The notes under the pieces: model-generated | Told to the model about the DNA's origin: nothing | Seen by the model: only the letters and a program-made list of their open reading frames with translations | Databases searched by the model: none | Made by a program: the position numbers and the translations under genes | Part shown: positions 1-7,201 of the stretch, piece by piece | Layout: the number at the start of each line of letters is the position of its first letter | How positions within the stretch are numbered: position 1 is the stretch's first letter | Assembly: GCF_900101885.1 (NCBI RefSeq) | Contig: NZ_FNAN01000025.1 | Span: forward strand, 52,616 to 116,615 | Direction of reading: 5' to 3' | Length of the DNA: 64,000 nt | Source: Dyadobacter soli | GTDB lineage: Bacteria > Bacteroidota > Bacteroidia > Cytophagales > Spirosomataceae

Positions 1-507
1 AACCAGATGGTAACCTGCCGGTATATGAAGCTGAACAACACGCGCAGCAGCGTCACCAGCGGAGGCCTGGGGACAATGGGTTTTGCTTTGCCGGCGGCTA
101 TCGGGGCCAAATTTGGCGCGCCGCACCGGGAAGTCGTAGTCGTTGCGGGTGATGGCGGGTTTCAGATGACTTTGCAGGAGTTGGGCACGATAATGCAAAC
201 CCGGCTTAACCTTAAAATTATCATCCTCAATAACCACTTTCTTGGAATGGTGAGGCAATGGCAGGAGCTGTTCAGCGATTCGCGCTATTCTTTTGTCGAT
301 ATAGAAAGCCCGGATTTCGTGGCCCTTGCCGCTTCGTATCAGATCGGCGGCAGGCGCGTGGCGCAGCGGGAGGATCTGCAAGCGGCGTTGGCGGAAATGC
401 TGTCGCATAATGGCGCATTCCTGCTGGAAATAATGGTTATCAAGGAAAACAATGTATTTCCGATGATTCCACAGGGGGCAAGTATCAGCGAAATCAGGCT
501 GCGCTGA
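1..507 (+). CDS. ilvB: Acetolactate synthase large subunit, C-terminal fragment
   Basis: Thiamine-diphosphate enzyme that condenses pyruvate into 2-acetolactate, the first shared step of branched-chain amino acid synthesis (cytoplasm). Only the C-terminal third is in the window; the frame is open through base 1, so the gene begins upstream. The ThDP/Mg motif is intact: GDG at bases 148-156, followed 25 residues later by the paired Asn (LNN). The tail (NVFPMIPQGAS) is typical of IlvB. No regulatory subunit gene (ilvN) follows; a DNA glycosylase gene starts 33 bases downstream. A related ThDP enzyme cannot be fully excluded because the N-terminal domains are missing. Confidence 0.85.
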   Translation, partial: NQMVTCRYMKLNNTRSSVTSGGLGTMGFALPAAIGAKFGAPHREVVVVAGDGGFQMTLQELGTIMQTRLNLKIIILNNHFLGMVRQWQELFSDSRYSFVDIESPDFVALAASYQIGGRRVAQREDLQAALAEMLSHNGAFLLEIMVIKENNVFPMIPQGASISEIRLR

Positions 508-539
508 ATGGGATTGGCTATTTTTGTTTAAACATCAAT

Positions 540-1076
540 ATGAAACCCAACCAGGAAGTAAATGAAGCGCCCGCGATGTTGACGGACATCCTTGCGGAAA
601 ACCTGACCGTCGTATTTTGCGGGATCAATCCCGGATTGAAGTCTGCCATCGACGGTCACCACTTTTCGGGCAGGAGCAACCGGTTCTGGCGGGTGCTTTA
701 TCTGGCAGGTTTTACACCTTATGAAATTGCTGCGAAAGATGATCGGAGCATATTGGCATTCGGGTACGGCCTCACCACCGCCGTCGAGCGCCCGACAGTG
801 CGGGCAGATGAGTTGTCGCTCAGCGAGTTTCGTGATAGTTTCAGGGCATTTGAACAAAAAATGCATGCCTTTAAACCCCGGTATATCGCTTTCCTCGGGA
901 AGGCGGCATACCAGGGCTTCTCACGGCAAAAGGTTGTAAACTGGGGTATGCAGGACGGAAAAATTGCGGGGGCAAACATTTGGGTACTCCCTAACCCCAG
1001 CGGGCTCAACCGCGGCTTTTCATTGCAGGCCCTGGTAAATGCTTATGCGGAGTTTTTGAAAGCGATTACGCCGTAG
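540..1076 (+). CDS. mug: G/U mismatch-specific DNA glycosylase (Mug/TDG family)
   Basis: Removes uracil or thymine opposite guanine, starting base excision repair. The 178-residue protein carries both family signatures: GINPG at residues 28-32, with Asn30 at the position of the catalytic Asn of E. coli Mug, and NPSGLN at 152-157, the segment that inserts into the helix opposite the flipped base. Length fits the family (about 170 residues). A second Met at residue 13 could be the real start, because the first dozen residues are not family-like. The next gene is convergent, so mug is probably monocistronic or transcribed with the acetolactate synthase gene. Confidence 0.9.
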   Translation: MKPNQEVNEAPAMLTDILAENLTVVFCGINPGLKSAIDGHHFSGRSNRFWRVLYLAGFTPYEIAAKDDRSILAFGYGLTTAVERPTVRADELSLSEFRDSFRAFEQKMHAFKPRYIAFLGKAAYQGFSRQKVVNWGMQDGKIAGANIWVLPNPSGLNRGFSLQALVNAYAEFLKAITP

Positions 1077-1093
1077 CGGCCAAGTTTTTGTCG

Positions 1094-1999
1094 TTAACTG
1101 CGCCGGGCGATGAAGCCCGGTACACCGGTATTGACAACATTGTTGAATCTCTGCCGGGTCTGAATGCGGGTAATTGCCTCGAATGCATCATCGGGGAGTA
1201 GGGAAATATCAAAGTTTTCTCTCGCCCTTTCCACGGTTTTAGGCGTGGTGAGCAGGGCCGTGCCACGTTGAGCTGCCCAGGCGAGGAGCACCTGCGCGGG
1301 TGTTTTTCCAACTCTTTCAGCTATTTCCAAAACCACCGGGTCTTCCAGCGGCCCGGGTTTGATACCGTGGCCCAACGGCGCAAAAGCGAGGAACACGATG
1401 TTCTTCTCTTTGCAATATGCTAGAAGCTCTTCTTCCGGCAGGTACGGATGTGCTTCCACCTGAACCGCCGCTGGCTTGATCCGGGCGGCTTCGTAGATCG
1501 ATTTCAGTTCATTTAAACTGACATCGGATAACCCGATAGCCCGGCATTTACCGGCATCGACCAGTTGCTCCATTGCCTGCCACGTGTCGAGCAGGGTTAC
1601 GCTCTTGTCGTAAATCACGTTTCCGTTCTCGTCGCGCGGGTCCTGGTCTTCGCCGGGTTGAAATGCAAACGGGGTATGGATCAGGTAGAGATCCAGGTAG
1701 TCCAGTTGCAGCCTGTCCAAACTCGCCTGGAATGCGGCCGCCACGCGATCCGGCCGGTGGTTGGTGTTCCAGAGCTTCGTGGTTACGAATAGTTCTTCCC
1801 GGGAAATGCCGTACTTAATGAGTCCTGCTTTCAATGCTTCACCGACTTCCCTTTCATTCTTATACCGCTCGGCGGCATCGAAATGCCGGAACCCGGCTTG
1901 CAGTGCATTCATAGTGGCAGTGATGGTCAATGCCGGATCGGCGATCAAAGTCCCGAATCCGAGCAAGGGCATCGGAATGGAATCGTGTATTGTTTTCAT
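1094..1999 (-). CDS. Aldo/keto reductase
   Basis: NADPH-dependent carbonyl reductase of the (beta/alpha)8 AKR superfamily; 301 residues is full length. The catalytic tetrad is visible: Asp41 and Tyr46 (FDAAERY), Lys75 (TTKLWN) and His108 (LIHTPF). The first strand reads PLLGFGT, as in AKR3/AKR5-type enzymes. The physiological substrate cannot be told from sequence. The gene is convergent with mug and diverges from the gene at 2163, so it stands alone. Confidence 0.9.
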   Translation of the reverse strand: MKTIHDSIPMPLLGFGTLIADPALTITATMNALQAGFRHFDAAERYKNEREVGEALKAGLIKYGISREELFVTTKLWNTNHRPDRVAAAFQASLDRLQLDYLDLYLIHTPFAFQPGEDQDPRDENGNVIYDKSVTLLDTWQAMEQLVDAGKCRAIGLSDVSLNELKSIYEAARIKPAAVQVEAHPYLPEEELLAYCKEKNIVFLAFAPLGHGIKPGPLEDPVVLEIAERVGKTPAQVLLAWAAQRGTALLTTPKTVERARENFDISLLPDDAFEAITRIQTRQRFNNVVNTGVPGFIARRS

Positions 2000-2162
2000 T
2001 TTTCGTCGTCTGATAGTTCGGTGATAAAGTTCAGACCAATCGGTGAGGAAGTCTAGACCAAAACGCTGTAATGTTCGTCGAATTGGCTGATCCTTGAAAT
2101 TGTGCCGCTGGCTGGATATATTTGTTTATACACGAATTGAAAGACACCACCCACGTACCATC

Positions 2163-2567
2163 ATGCATTCACTCGATTATTTGCGCGACGAGATCAGAAC
2201 CTACTTCCCGGAATCGAAGGAACTACAACTTTCGTCCGCATTCGACGGTCAGCGACGCTTCAATTTTTACTTCGAAATAGCACCGGAACAGCGCCATTTG
2301 CTGTATCTCAACTGGGACGGCGATATTGAAGGTTTTACTTTGAAATGCCTGGAATTTCCCGACGCGGACCTGTTGAAGGAACTGACCGGCGCTTACACGG
2401 AAAAAGGCTCTAAAATGTTCAATATCGGCCAGCCGGTCGCGGCGCTTTCATTTGTTTATCAGGGAAAAGACAACCTGAGGGTGCGTAATTACCAGGGCAG
2501 GACGCATATCGATGCCCATGAAATATCGGCGCGGAATCTGATGTATGCGGTGAATCCGTTTGAATGA
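2163..2567 (+). CDS. Conserved-type protein of unknown function
   Basis: A 134-residue protein with no recognised family. It has no signal peptide or membrane segment, is rich in aromatic residues and acidic at mid-length, and looks cytoplasmic. The reading frame opens 69 bases further upstream, but those 23 codons look non-coding (Arg/His-rich), so the ATG at 2163 (Met-His-Ser-Leu-Asp) is preferred. The stop overlaps the start of the TatD-like gene by four bases (ATGA), and that gene overlaps tcdA in the same way, so the three are translationally coupled. Function is unknown; the coupling suggests a role linked to nucleic acid or tRNA metabolism. Confidence 0.7.
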   Translation: MHSLDYLRDEIRTYFPESKELQLSSAFDGQRRFNFYFEIAPEQRHLLYLNWDGDIEGFTLKCLEFPDADLLKELTGAYTEKGSKMFNIGQPVAALSFVYQGKDNLRVRNYQGRTHIDAHEISARNLMYAVNPFE

Positions 2568-3217
2568 ACGGCATGTATCTGGATGTTCATACCCATTACC
2601 CGATTAGCGATCCGGCTGTGCTCGTCATCGAAAACCGGCTCGACGGGTTCGATGAAGCCACAGGTAGCGCACATGTAAGCGCAGGCCTGCACCCGCGGTA
2701 CATCCAGGCCGAAACGCTTCCCGATGATTTTGACAAACTGCGCCGGTACGCCTCCCGCCCGGAAGTGCTGGCCATCGGCGAATGCGGGCTCGACAAGCTT
2801 ACGGCAACCGATTGGAACATGCAATGCCGTGCATTCGAATGGCAGATCGCGCTGGCGGAAGAGCTGCGAAAACCGCTGGTGATCCATTGCGTGAAGGCAT
2901 TTCAGGAATGTCTGGAGTTTTTGAAGCGAACCAGCGTTCCCGTCATTTTTCATGGGGTCAATAACCGCATTACTTTGGTCAGGCCGGTGATAGAGGCAGG
3001 CTATTTCCTGTCGTTCGGGAAGACTTTACTGCATCCTAATGCGGCTATTTTGGAAACATTCAGGGCTGTTCCGTTGGAGCAATTGTTCCTCGAAACCGAC
3101 GACAGCCCTACCGACATCCGCGAAATCTACAAAACCGCCGCACAACTGCGGAATATTCCCGAAAAAGAGATTGTTTTGCAGCTCGAATCGAATTTTGGTA
3201 AAGTATTTAAACGATGA
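2564..3217 (+). CDS. TatD family metal-dependent hydrolase
   Basis: TatD enzymes are TIM-barrel, two-metal hydrolases, several of which act as 3'-5' exonucleases or deoxyribonucleases. This copy has 217 residues, short against the usual 255-265. The metal-binding pattern is readable: HxH at residues 9-11 (VHTHYP), Glu73 (IGECGLDK), His108 (VIHCV), His130 (IFHGV) and the Asp at 179/180 (LETDDS). The shortening lies mostly before Glu73 and late in the protein, so it is a compact TatD. It starts inside the stop of the upstream gene and ends inside the start of tcdA (ATGA overlaps), middle gene of a coupled trio. Confidence 0.88.
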   Translation: MNGMYLDVHTHYPISDPAVLVIENRLDGFDEATGSAHVSAGLHPRYIQAETLPDDFDKLRRYASRPEVLAIGECGLDKLTATDWNMQCRAFEWQIALAEELRKPLVIHCVKAFQECLEFLKRTSVPVIFHGVNNRITLVRPVIEAGYFLSFGKTLLHPNAAILETFRAVPLEQLFLETDDSPTDIREIYKTAAQLRNIPEKEIVLQLESNFGKVFKR

Positions 3218-3948
3218 TGGAGGATTTTTCCTGGCTTTCCAGGACGGAACTGCTGGTTGGAAGAGATAACCTGGTGAAGCTCAGCCAAGCGCATGTGCTG
3301 GTGATCGGTTTAGGCGGAGTAGGCTCGTTTGCGGCTGAATTTGTATGTCGTGGCGGGGTAGGGACGATGACCATCGTCGACGGCGATGTGGTGGACCCGA
3401 CCAACCGCAACCGCCAACTGCCCGCATTGGCAACGAACCACGGCCAAAGCAAAGCCGATATCATGGCCGAGCGGCTCAAAGCCATCAACCCGGAACTGAC
3501 ATTGCACGTGGTGAAGAGCTTCGTAACGCCCGACGCCGTGGGGCATATCCTGGACATGGCGCACTACGATTACATTATCGACGCGATCGACAGCGTCACG
3601 CCCAAGCTGACGTTCCTCACGCAGGCGCACAAGCGCAACCTGCGCATCGTGAGTTCGATGGGTGCGGGCGGGAAAATGGACCCGACGCAACTGAAAATAG
3701 TCGATATTTCAAAAACGTATAACTGCCCTTTCGCGCAGCAGGTGCGGAAAAACCTCAAAAAGGCAGGCATTTACAAGGGCATCAAAGCCGTGTTTTCAAC
3801 CGAGGAACAAATCCGCGAATCGCTCATCCTCACCGACGGCAGTAATTACAAAAAATCGGCCTACGGGACGATGCCCTATTTGCCGGCAACGTTCGGCGCC
3901 ACCTGCGCTTCCGTGGTGTTGCGGGATTTGATTGGCGCGAATTATTAA
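3214..3948 (+). CDS. tcdA: tRNA threonylcarbamoyladenosine dehydratase TcdA
   Basis: E1-like (ThiF/MoeB fold) enzyme that uses ATP to cyclise t6A37 of tRNA into ct6A. The nucleotide-binding glycine cluster GLGGVGS sits at residues 32-38, followed by the family signature ending in NRQLPAL and the motif GAGGKMDP near residue 150. Length (244) fits TcdA and is shorter than MoeB/ThiF proteins with a rhodanese tail. It is the last gene of the coupled trio starting at 2163. Its stop overlaps by three bases the stop of a small convergent gene on the other strand. Confidence 0.9.
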   Translation: MMEDFSWLSRTELLVGRDNLVKLSQAHVLVIGLGGVGSFAAEFVCRGGVGTMTIVDGDVVDPTNRNRQLPALATNHGQSKADIMAERLKAINPELTLHVVKSFVTPDAVGHILDMAHYDYIIDAIDSVTPKLTFLTQAHKRNLRIVSSMGAGGKMDPTQLKIVDISKTYNCPFAQQVRKNLKKAGIYKGIKAVFSTEEQIRESLILTDGSNYKKSAYGTMPYLPATFGATCASVVLRDLIGANY

Positions 3949-4091
3949 TGTGCGGTTTTTACGGCAGCGTCTTTCTTGGAGGATAGTTTTCGAGATTTGA
4001 GAAAGGCGCTGAATTCCTTTTCTTCCTTGTCAGTCAGCCTTCTATCGACAAGTACAAGATCTTTCTCGTCTATTTTTTTGAAATCTATCAT
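3945..4091 (-). CDS. Small charged protein, 48 residues, paired with GNAT-like gene
   Basis: A short reading frame directly downstream (12 bases) of the GNAT-like gene on the same strand. The translation begins MIDFKKIDEKDL, contains the stretch DRRLTDKEEKEFSAFLKSR and ends with a Lys/Ala-rich tail. It is highly charged, has no membrane segment and is probably mostly helical. Start ATG at 4091, stop TAA at 3945-3947, overlapping the end of tcdA tail to tail. Support is the tight spacing, the coherent amino-acid composition and the parallel with the second GNAT-like gene at 21213, which is also followed by a small partner. It may be an antitoxin-like or regulatory partner; this is inference. 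Confidence 0.55.
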   Translation of the reverse strand: MIDFKKIDEKDLVLVDRRLTDKEEKEFSAFLKSRKLSSKKDAAVKTAH

Positions 4092-4103
4092 GGGTCAGAT
4101 TGC

Positions 4104-4634
4104 TTAAATTGTTTGTCTTAAATAGTTTTTTGTCAGCATCATCGCTTCCCGGGTATCGATGAACATCCTGTTCGGTCCAAAAAGCTTGGCGCCGAAACTT
4201 TTCTGGTAATGCTCAATAAGTTGTGTCTTGGGAACAAAGGACACAACGCCATCATATTTCAGGTCAAAAGAAAGCTTGCAGGCAGTTGCAAACAGATTCC
4301 CAGCCACACCACAATATAACTTATTTTTTCCTTTATTCCAGCTCACATTCTCAATTAAATGCATATAAATATGGTCGCCTTTATCGGTTACGCTAAGCAG
4401 TCCCTGCACGGTCGAAGGTTCATTCAACAGCTCAATTTTGAGCACTCGTCTGTCCTTACGGCATAGCTCCGAATGCCAGTCAAACAGCCAGTCGGCGGCG
4501 CGGATCTGTGAACGTTTGGTACTTTCGGCGCAGCTGATGCACGTCCCAAACATCTCCCCGGTGAGGGAGTGCTGAACGGAACCGGTAAAATTGAGCGTAT
4601 TGCAGGCAATGCGATGCGGTTGGCTTGAATGCAT
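4104..4634 (-). CDS. GNAT-like protein, paralogue of the protein at 21213-21713
   Basis: A 176-residue protein with an acetyltransferase-like core: a strand pair around residues 65-100, then G-x-A-G-N-L-F-A-T-A-C near residues 115-125, where GNAT enzymes bind the CoA pyrophosphate, and a VPKTQLIEHY segment before the final strand. It is clearly homologous along its length to the protein at 21213-21713; shared blocks include LTGE, AG-L-A-CK-SF, DG-V-VPKT-LI and the last 40 residues. The CoA loop is not a classical Q/R-x-x-G-x-G/A, so activity is unproven. Base composition is AT-richer than the neighbouring metabolic genes. The N-terminal 27 residues extend beyond the paralogue, so the start at 4634 is uncertain. 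Confidence 0.65.
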   Translation of the reverse strand: MHSSQPHRIACNTLNFTGSVQHSLTGEMFGTCISCAESTKRSQIRAADWLFDWHSELCRKDRRVLKIELLNEPSTVQGLLSVTDKGDHIYMHLIENVSWNKGKNKLYCGVAGNLFATACKLSFDLKYDGVVSFVPKTQLIEHYQKSFGAKLFGPNRMFIDTREAMMLTKNYLRQTI

Positions 4635-4726
4635 TGCCGAATTTATTCAGCAGGTAATGGCTCCACGAATCCGATGTGCAAACAGCACCAACGGATGAGC
4701 AAATGGCTGTAAAGGCCCCGTTCCGA

Positions 4727-4739
4727 CTACTCACAATTT
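4727..4739. repeat. 13-bp direct repeat, copy 1 (CTACTCACAATTT)
   Basis: Exact copy of the 13-base word found again at 5175-5187. This copy is about 90 bases upstream of the GNAT-like gene (start 4634) and downstream of the HxlR gene; the other is 25 bases upstream of the HxlR start at 5150. Possible HxlR binding half-site in both promoters, by position only. Confidence 0.5.
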
Positions 4740-4761
4740 CCGAAGTGGTTGTTAACAATTG

Positions 4762-4787
4762 TTAAAGACCGGGCGGACGGTCTTTAA
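4762..4787 (-). terminator. Hairpin after the HxlR gene
   Basis: Nine-base-pair perfect stem (TTAAAGACC paired with GGTCTTTAA, 8-base loop) starting seven bases past the HxlR stop codon on the minus strand. The run of T after the stem is short (TTTAAC), so it is a weak intrinsic terminator candidate. Its distal arm overlaps a 14-base palindrome, TTAACAATTGTTAA, at 4752-4765. Confidence 0.5.
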
Positions 4788-4793
4788 TGGGTG

Positions 4794-5150
4794 TTACTCG
4801 GGGAATTCCATTTCGGTTTCGGAGAAATGGCAGAGGCCGTCGAGGAGTTCGCTGAGCTTGGCGCCTGTTTCCGACAAGGTGTATTCTACGCGGCTCGGGA
4901 CCTCGCGGAAATTGTCGTTACGGATGATCAGCTTGTGCTGTTCGAGCAGTTTCAGGCGATCCGCTAAGATGTTGTCGCTAATGTGTTTAAGGTCTTCTTT
5001 CAGCGTCGAAAACCGGTTGTTGCCTTCTTCAATGCTGAACATCACTTCGGTCAGCCACCGTTTGCTAAGCAGGTTGATCAGTTCGTTCAATGTACATTTC
5101 TCTTCCAGGAACGTCTGATTGTAGTAATTCGTCGAGGTCAGTTTTCTCAT
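4794..5150 (-). CDS. HxlR family winged-helix transcriptional regulator
   Basis: A 118-residue DNA-binding protein of the HxlR type, a MarR-like dimeric winged helix that often senses electrophiles or redox stress. Family features: CTLNELINLLSKRW near residues 19-32 (the conserved Cys near the N terminus and the helix before the wing), the recognition segment with ISDNILADRLKLLEQHKLI, and the VEYTLSETG wing turn. Full length for the family. It is transcribed away from the ECF sigma gene; its usual target would be a neighbouring reductase or transporter, but the adjacent gene here is the GNAT-like gene. The repeated word CTACTCACAATTT lies upstream of both. Confidence 0.88.
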   Translation of the reverse strand: MRKLTSTNYYNQTFLEEKCTLNELINLLSKRWLTEVMFSIEEGNNRFSTLKEDLKHISDNILADRLKLLEQHKLIIRNDNFREVPSRVEYTLSETGAKLSELLDGLCHFSETEMEFPE

Positions 5151-5174
5151 AGTTTCGGCTCATTTATATAGGAG

Positions 5175-5187
5175 CTACTCACAATTT
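5175..5187. repeat. 13-bp direct repeat, copy 2 (CTACTCACAATTT)
   Basis: Second copy of the word at 4727-4739, 25 bases upstream of the HxlR start codon, a plausible autoregulatory position. Apart from this repeat I see no clear feature in the 190-base gap between HxlR and the divergent sigma gene beyond an AT-rich stretch around 5250-5290. Confidence 0.5.
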
Positions 5188-5340
5188 ACACAGATAATGG
5201 TCGCTTGTCAACATGGTTGAGTAAGGGCACGTGCTGCGTTTTGCCAATCATTCTGTATTATTTTAATAAAAAAGATAAAAATAGTGGGGTATATATTCCT
5301 GAAATAAGTCTCATCTAGAAAAAGTGACAGCTACCACGAG

Positions 5341-5928
5341 ATGAGACCACGCATTACTCCGGATGAAGCTCAGAAACTTTGGAACGACTACCAGTCGGGC
5401 GACATGTACGCGCTGGCGAACATCATGCAGGCCTACTATTCCGACCTGTTCCACTGGGGCCTGAGGCTGCACGGCGAGCGGGAATTCGTGAAGGATTGCA
5501 TTCAGGATATGTTCGTCAACCTCTGGAAATCGCAGCAGTCGGCCCGCGCGGGGTCACTTCCTGCCGCTATCGTGTCGAATGTGCGTTCCTACCTGCTCGT
5601 GGCGCTCAAAACGCGGATTTTACGCGAGTTGTCGAAAAAGCATGTCACGCATCAATCGATGCTCTCGGATGAATATTCGTTTTCGGTGGAATTCTCTTCC
5701 GACCTCCGGCTGATCGACGAGGAACATGAAATATACCAGGTAAGAAAGCTTGAAGGCGTGCTCAACAACCTGTCTGAAAGGCAAAAGGAGCTGATTTACC
5801 TCCGGTTTTACCAAAGCCTGAGCTTCGAGCAGATCGCCGAGGTAATGAACCTGAGCAGGCAATCGGTTTACAATCTCCTGCAAAAATCGCTGGGGAGCCT
5901 GCGAAAGCATTACGACGTGAGCTCCTGA
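5341..5928 (+). CDS. ECF-type RNA polymerase sigma factor (SusC/FecR-associated)
   Basis: Extracytoplasmic-function sigma-70 factor of 195 residues. Region 2 covers about residues 25-100, including the promoter-melting segment DCIQDMFVNLWKS. Region 4 covers about residues 130-190, with the HTH SFEQIAEVMNLSRQSVYNLLQK. It is followed after 53 bases by a FecR anti-sigma gene and then by a SusC protein with an STN domain, the arrangement of cell-surface signalling in which ligand uptake through SusC relieves the anti-sigma factor. It probably drives the susC operon that starts at 7202. Confidence 0.92.
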   Translation: MRPRITPDEAQKLWNDYQSGDMYALANIMQAYYSDLFHWGLRLHGEREFVKDCIQDMFVNLWKSQQSARAGSLPAAIVSNVRSYLLVALKTRILRELSKKHVTHQSMLSDEYSFSVEFSSDLRLIDEEHEIYQVRKLEGVLNNLSERQKELIYLRFYQSLSFEQIAEVMNLSRQSVYNLLQKSLGSLRKHYDVSS

Positions 5929-5981
5929 ATGTCGATCACCGCAATGCGTATAGTGTAGAACGTAACAGAACTAAAACCGGA

Positions 5982-7082
5982 ATGAAGCCTTACGAATCGT
6001 ATACCATTGAAGATTTTCTGGAAGATGAGAGCTTCCGGAAATGGGTGCAGGGCCAGGGCACGCAGGAAATTTTCTGGCTGTCTTTCCTGGAAAAATATCC
6101 CCACCAGCGCGACGCGTTCCGGCAGGCGGAGGCGCTCGTGCGTGCGGCGAATGTAGCGGAGGAATGGATACCCGAAAAGGAAATTCGTGCTGAGGTAGAG
6201 CGATTTATCGAGCAGGTAGCCGGTGCAGCGCCGCATTTGCAGATCGGTTTCTCAGATGATGACGAAGAGCCGGAAGTGCGCAGTGGTTTCTGGAAAAGAT
6301 GGCTGATCGCCGCCGCCGCTGTGCTCGTACTGGGCGCGGGAATTGGCTGGTATTATTATCAGAACAATGACCTGGAACCAAGGATTGCAACAGCCGATAC
6401 CAGCCCGCCCAACTTGGTTACCACGAGAAACGATAGTGACAAACCATTGAAAATCACATTGTCAGACGGGTCCGAGGTGACGCTAAGCGAACAAAGCAGT
6501 TTGAGATACCCCTCGGAATTTGAAGACGGCGCGCGAGTCGTATACTTAACCGGCGAAGCGATTTTTTCGGTAAAAAAACAAGGTCAGACTTTCATGGTGC
6601 ATACCGGCAAAGTGGTGACCAAAGTGCTCGGTACGCGCTTCGTGGTGAGCGCATTCGACGAGGACCGGAACATTACCGTGCAGGTGCAAACGGGCAAGGT
6701 GTCGGTATATGTGGATAAGCCTTCGGAAAACGAAGTCAAAGGGCTCATTATCACGGCTAACCAAGCCGCGGTGTTTGAAAAAAGCGCCAACCAGCTTTCC
6801 AAAACGGTCGTCGAGAACCCCGAGAAGCTGCCGGATAATCCGGTTGAAAGTATTTTGAAATACGATGAAGTACCGCTGCCGGTCATATTGAGGGATATTG
6901 AAAAATCGTATGGTATCCCCGTTCAGTTCGACGCCGACAGCTTTTGGACCTGCAAAATTACGGTGGCTTTCTCCGACGAAAGCATGTATGACAAACTGAG
7001 CATTCTCTGCAAAACGGTTTCGGCCGGCTACGAGATCGTCGACGGACAGATCGTCGTCAGCGGCCAGGGTTGCAGTAAATGA
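5982..7082 (+). CDS. FecR family anti-sigma factor
   Basis: Inner-membrane signal transducer of 366 residues. The cytoplasmic N terminus (1-105) should hold the ECF sigma factor; a single membrane helix follows at about 106-126 (WLIAAAAVLVLGAGIGW). The periplasmic FecR domain spans about 150-265 (LSDGSEVTLSEQSSLRYP, then the TGEAIFSV and LGTRFVVSAF strands). A C-terminal STN-like domain (DUF4974 type) covers about 295-362 and should contact the STN domain of the SusC protein. Second gene of the sigma/anti-sigma/SusC signalling unit. Confidence 0.92.
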   Translation: MKPYESYTIEDFLEDESFRKWVQGQGTQEIFWLSFLEKYPHQRDAFRQAEALVRAANVAEEWIPEKEIRAEVERFIEQVAGAAPHLQIGFSDDDEEPEVRSGFWKRWLIAAAAVLVLGAGIGWYYYQNNDLEPRIATADTSPPNLVTTRNDSDKPLKITLSDGSEVTLSEQSSLRYPSEFEDGARVVYLTGEAIFSVKKQGQTFMVHTGKVVTKVLGTRFVVSAFDEDRNITVQVQTGKVSVYVDKPSENEVKGLIITANQAAVFEKSANQLSKTVVENPEKLPDNPVESILKYDEVPLPVILRDIEKSYGIPVQFDADSFWTCKITVAFSDESMYDKLSILCKTVSAGYEIVDGQIVVSGQGCSK

Positions 7083-7084
7083 AA

Positions 7085-7107
7085 ATGGCAGTGCGGAACA
7101 CTGCCAT
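7085..7107 (+). promoter_or_regulatory. Hairpin between fecR and susC
   Basis: Perfect nine-base-pair stem (ATGGCAGTG paired with CACTGCCAT) with a 5-base loop, beginning two bases after the FecR stop. No T run follows, so it is unlikely to be a simple terminator. It could be an RNA-processing or stability element, or a partial attenuator separating regulator from transporter expression. The rest of the 119-base gap presumably holds a promoter for susC, which I cannot identify. Confidence 0.45.
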
Positions 7108-7201
7108 CAAGGTCGGATCACGAGCGGCCACTCGCCAAAGTTACACGCTCGGTATCTGCAAGTTCCCGGTTAAAAGAACCCTTTAAACCCTGTCCAAAAG
7201 T

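Noticed and set aside
1..507. Complete small thiamine-diphosphate protein
   Set aside because: The frame is open to base 1 and begins in the middle of the third domain of acetolactate synthase; it is a window-edge fragment.
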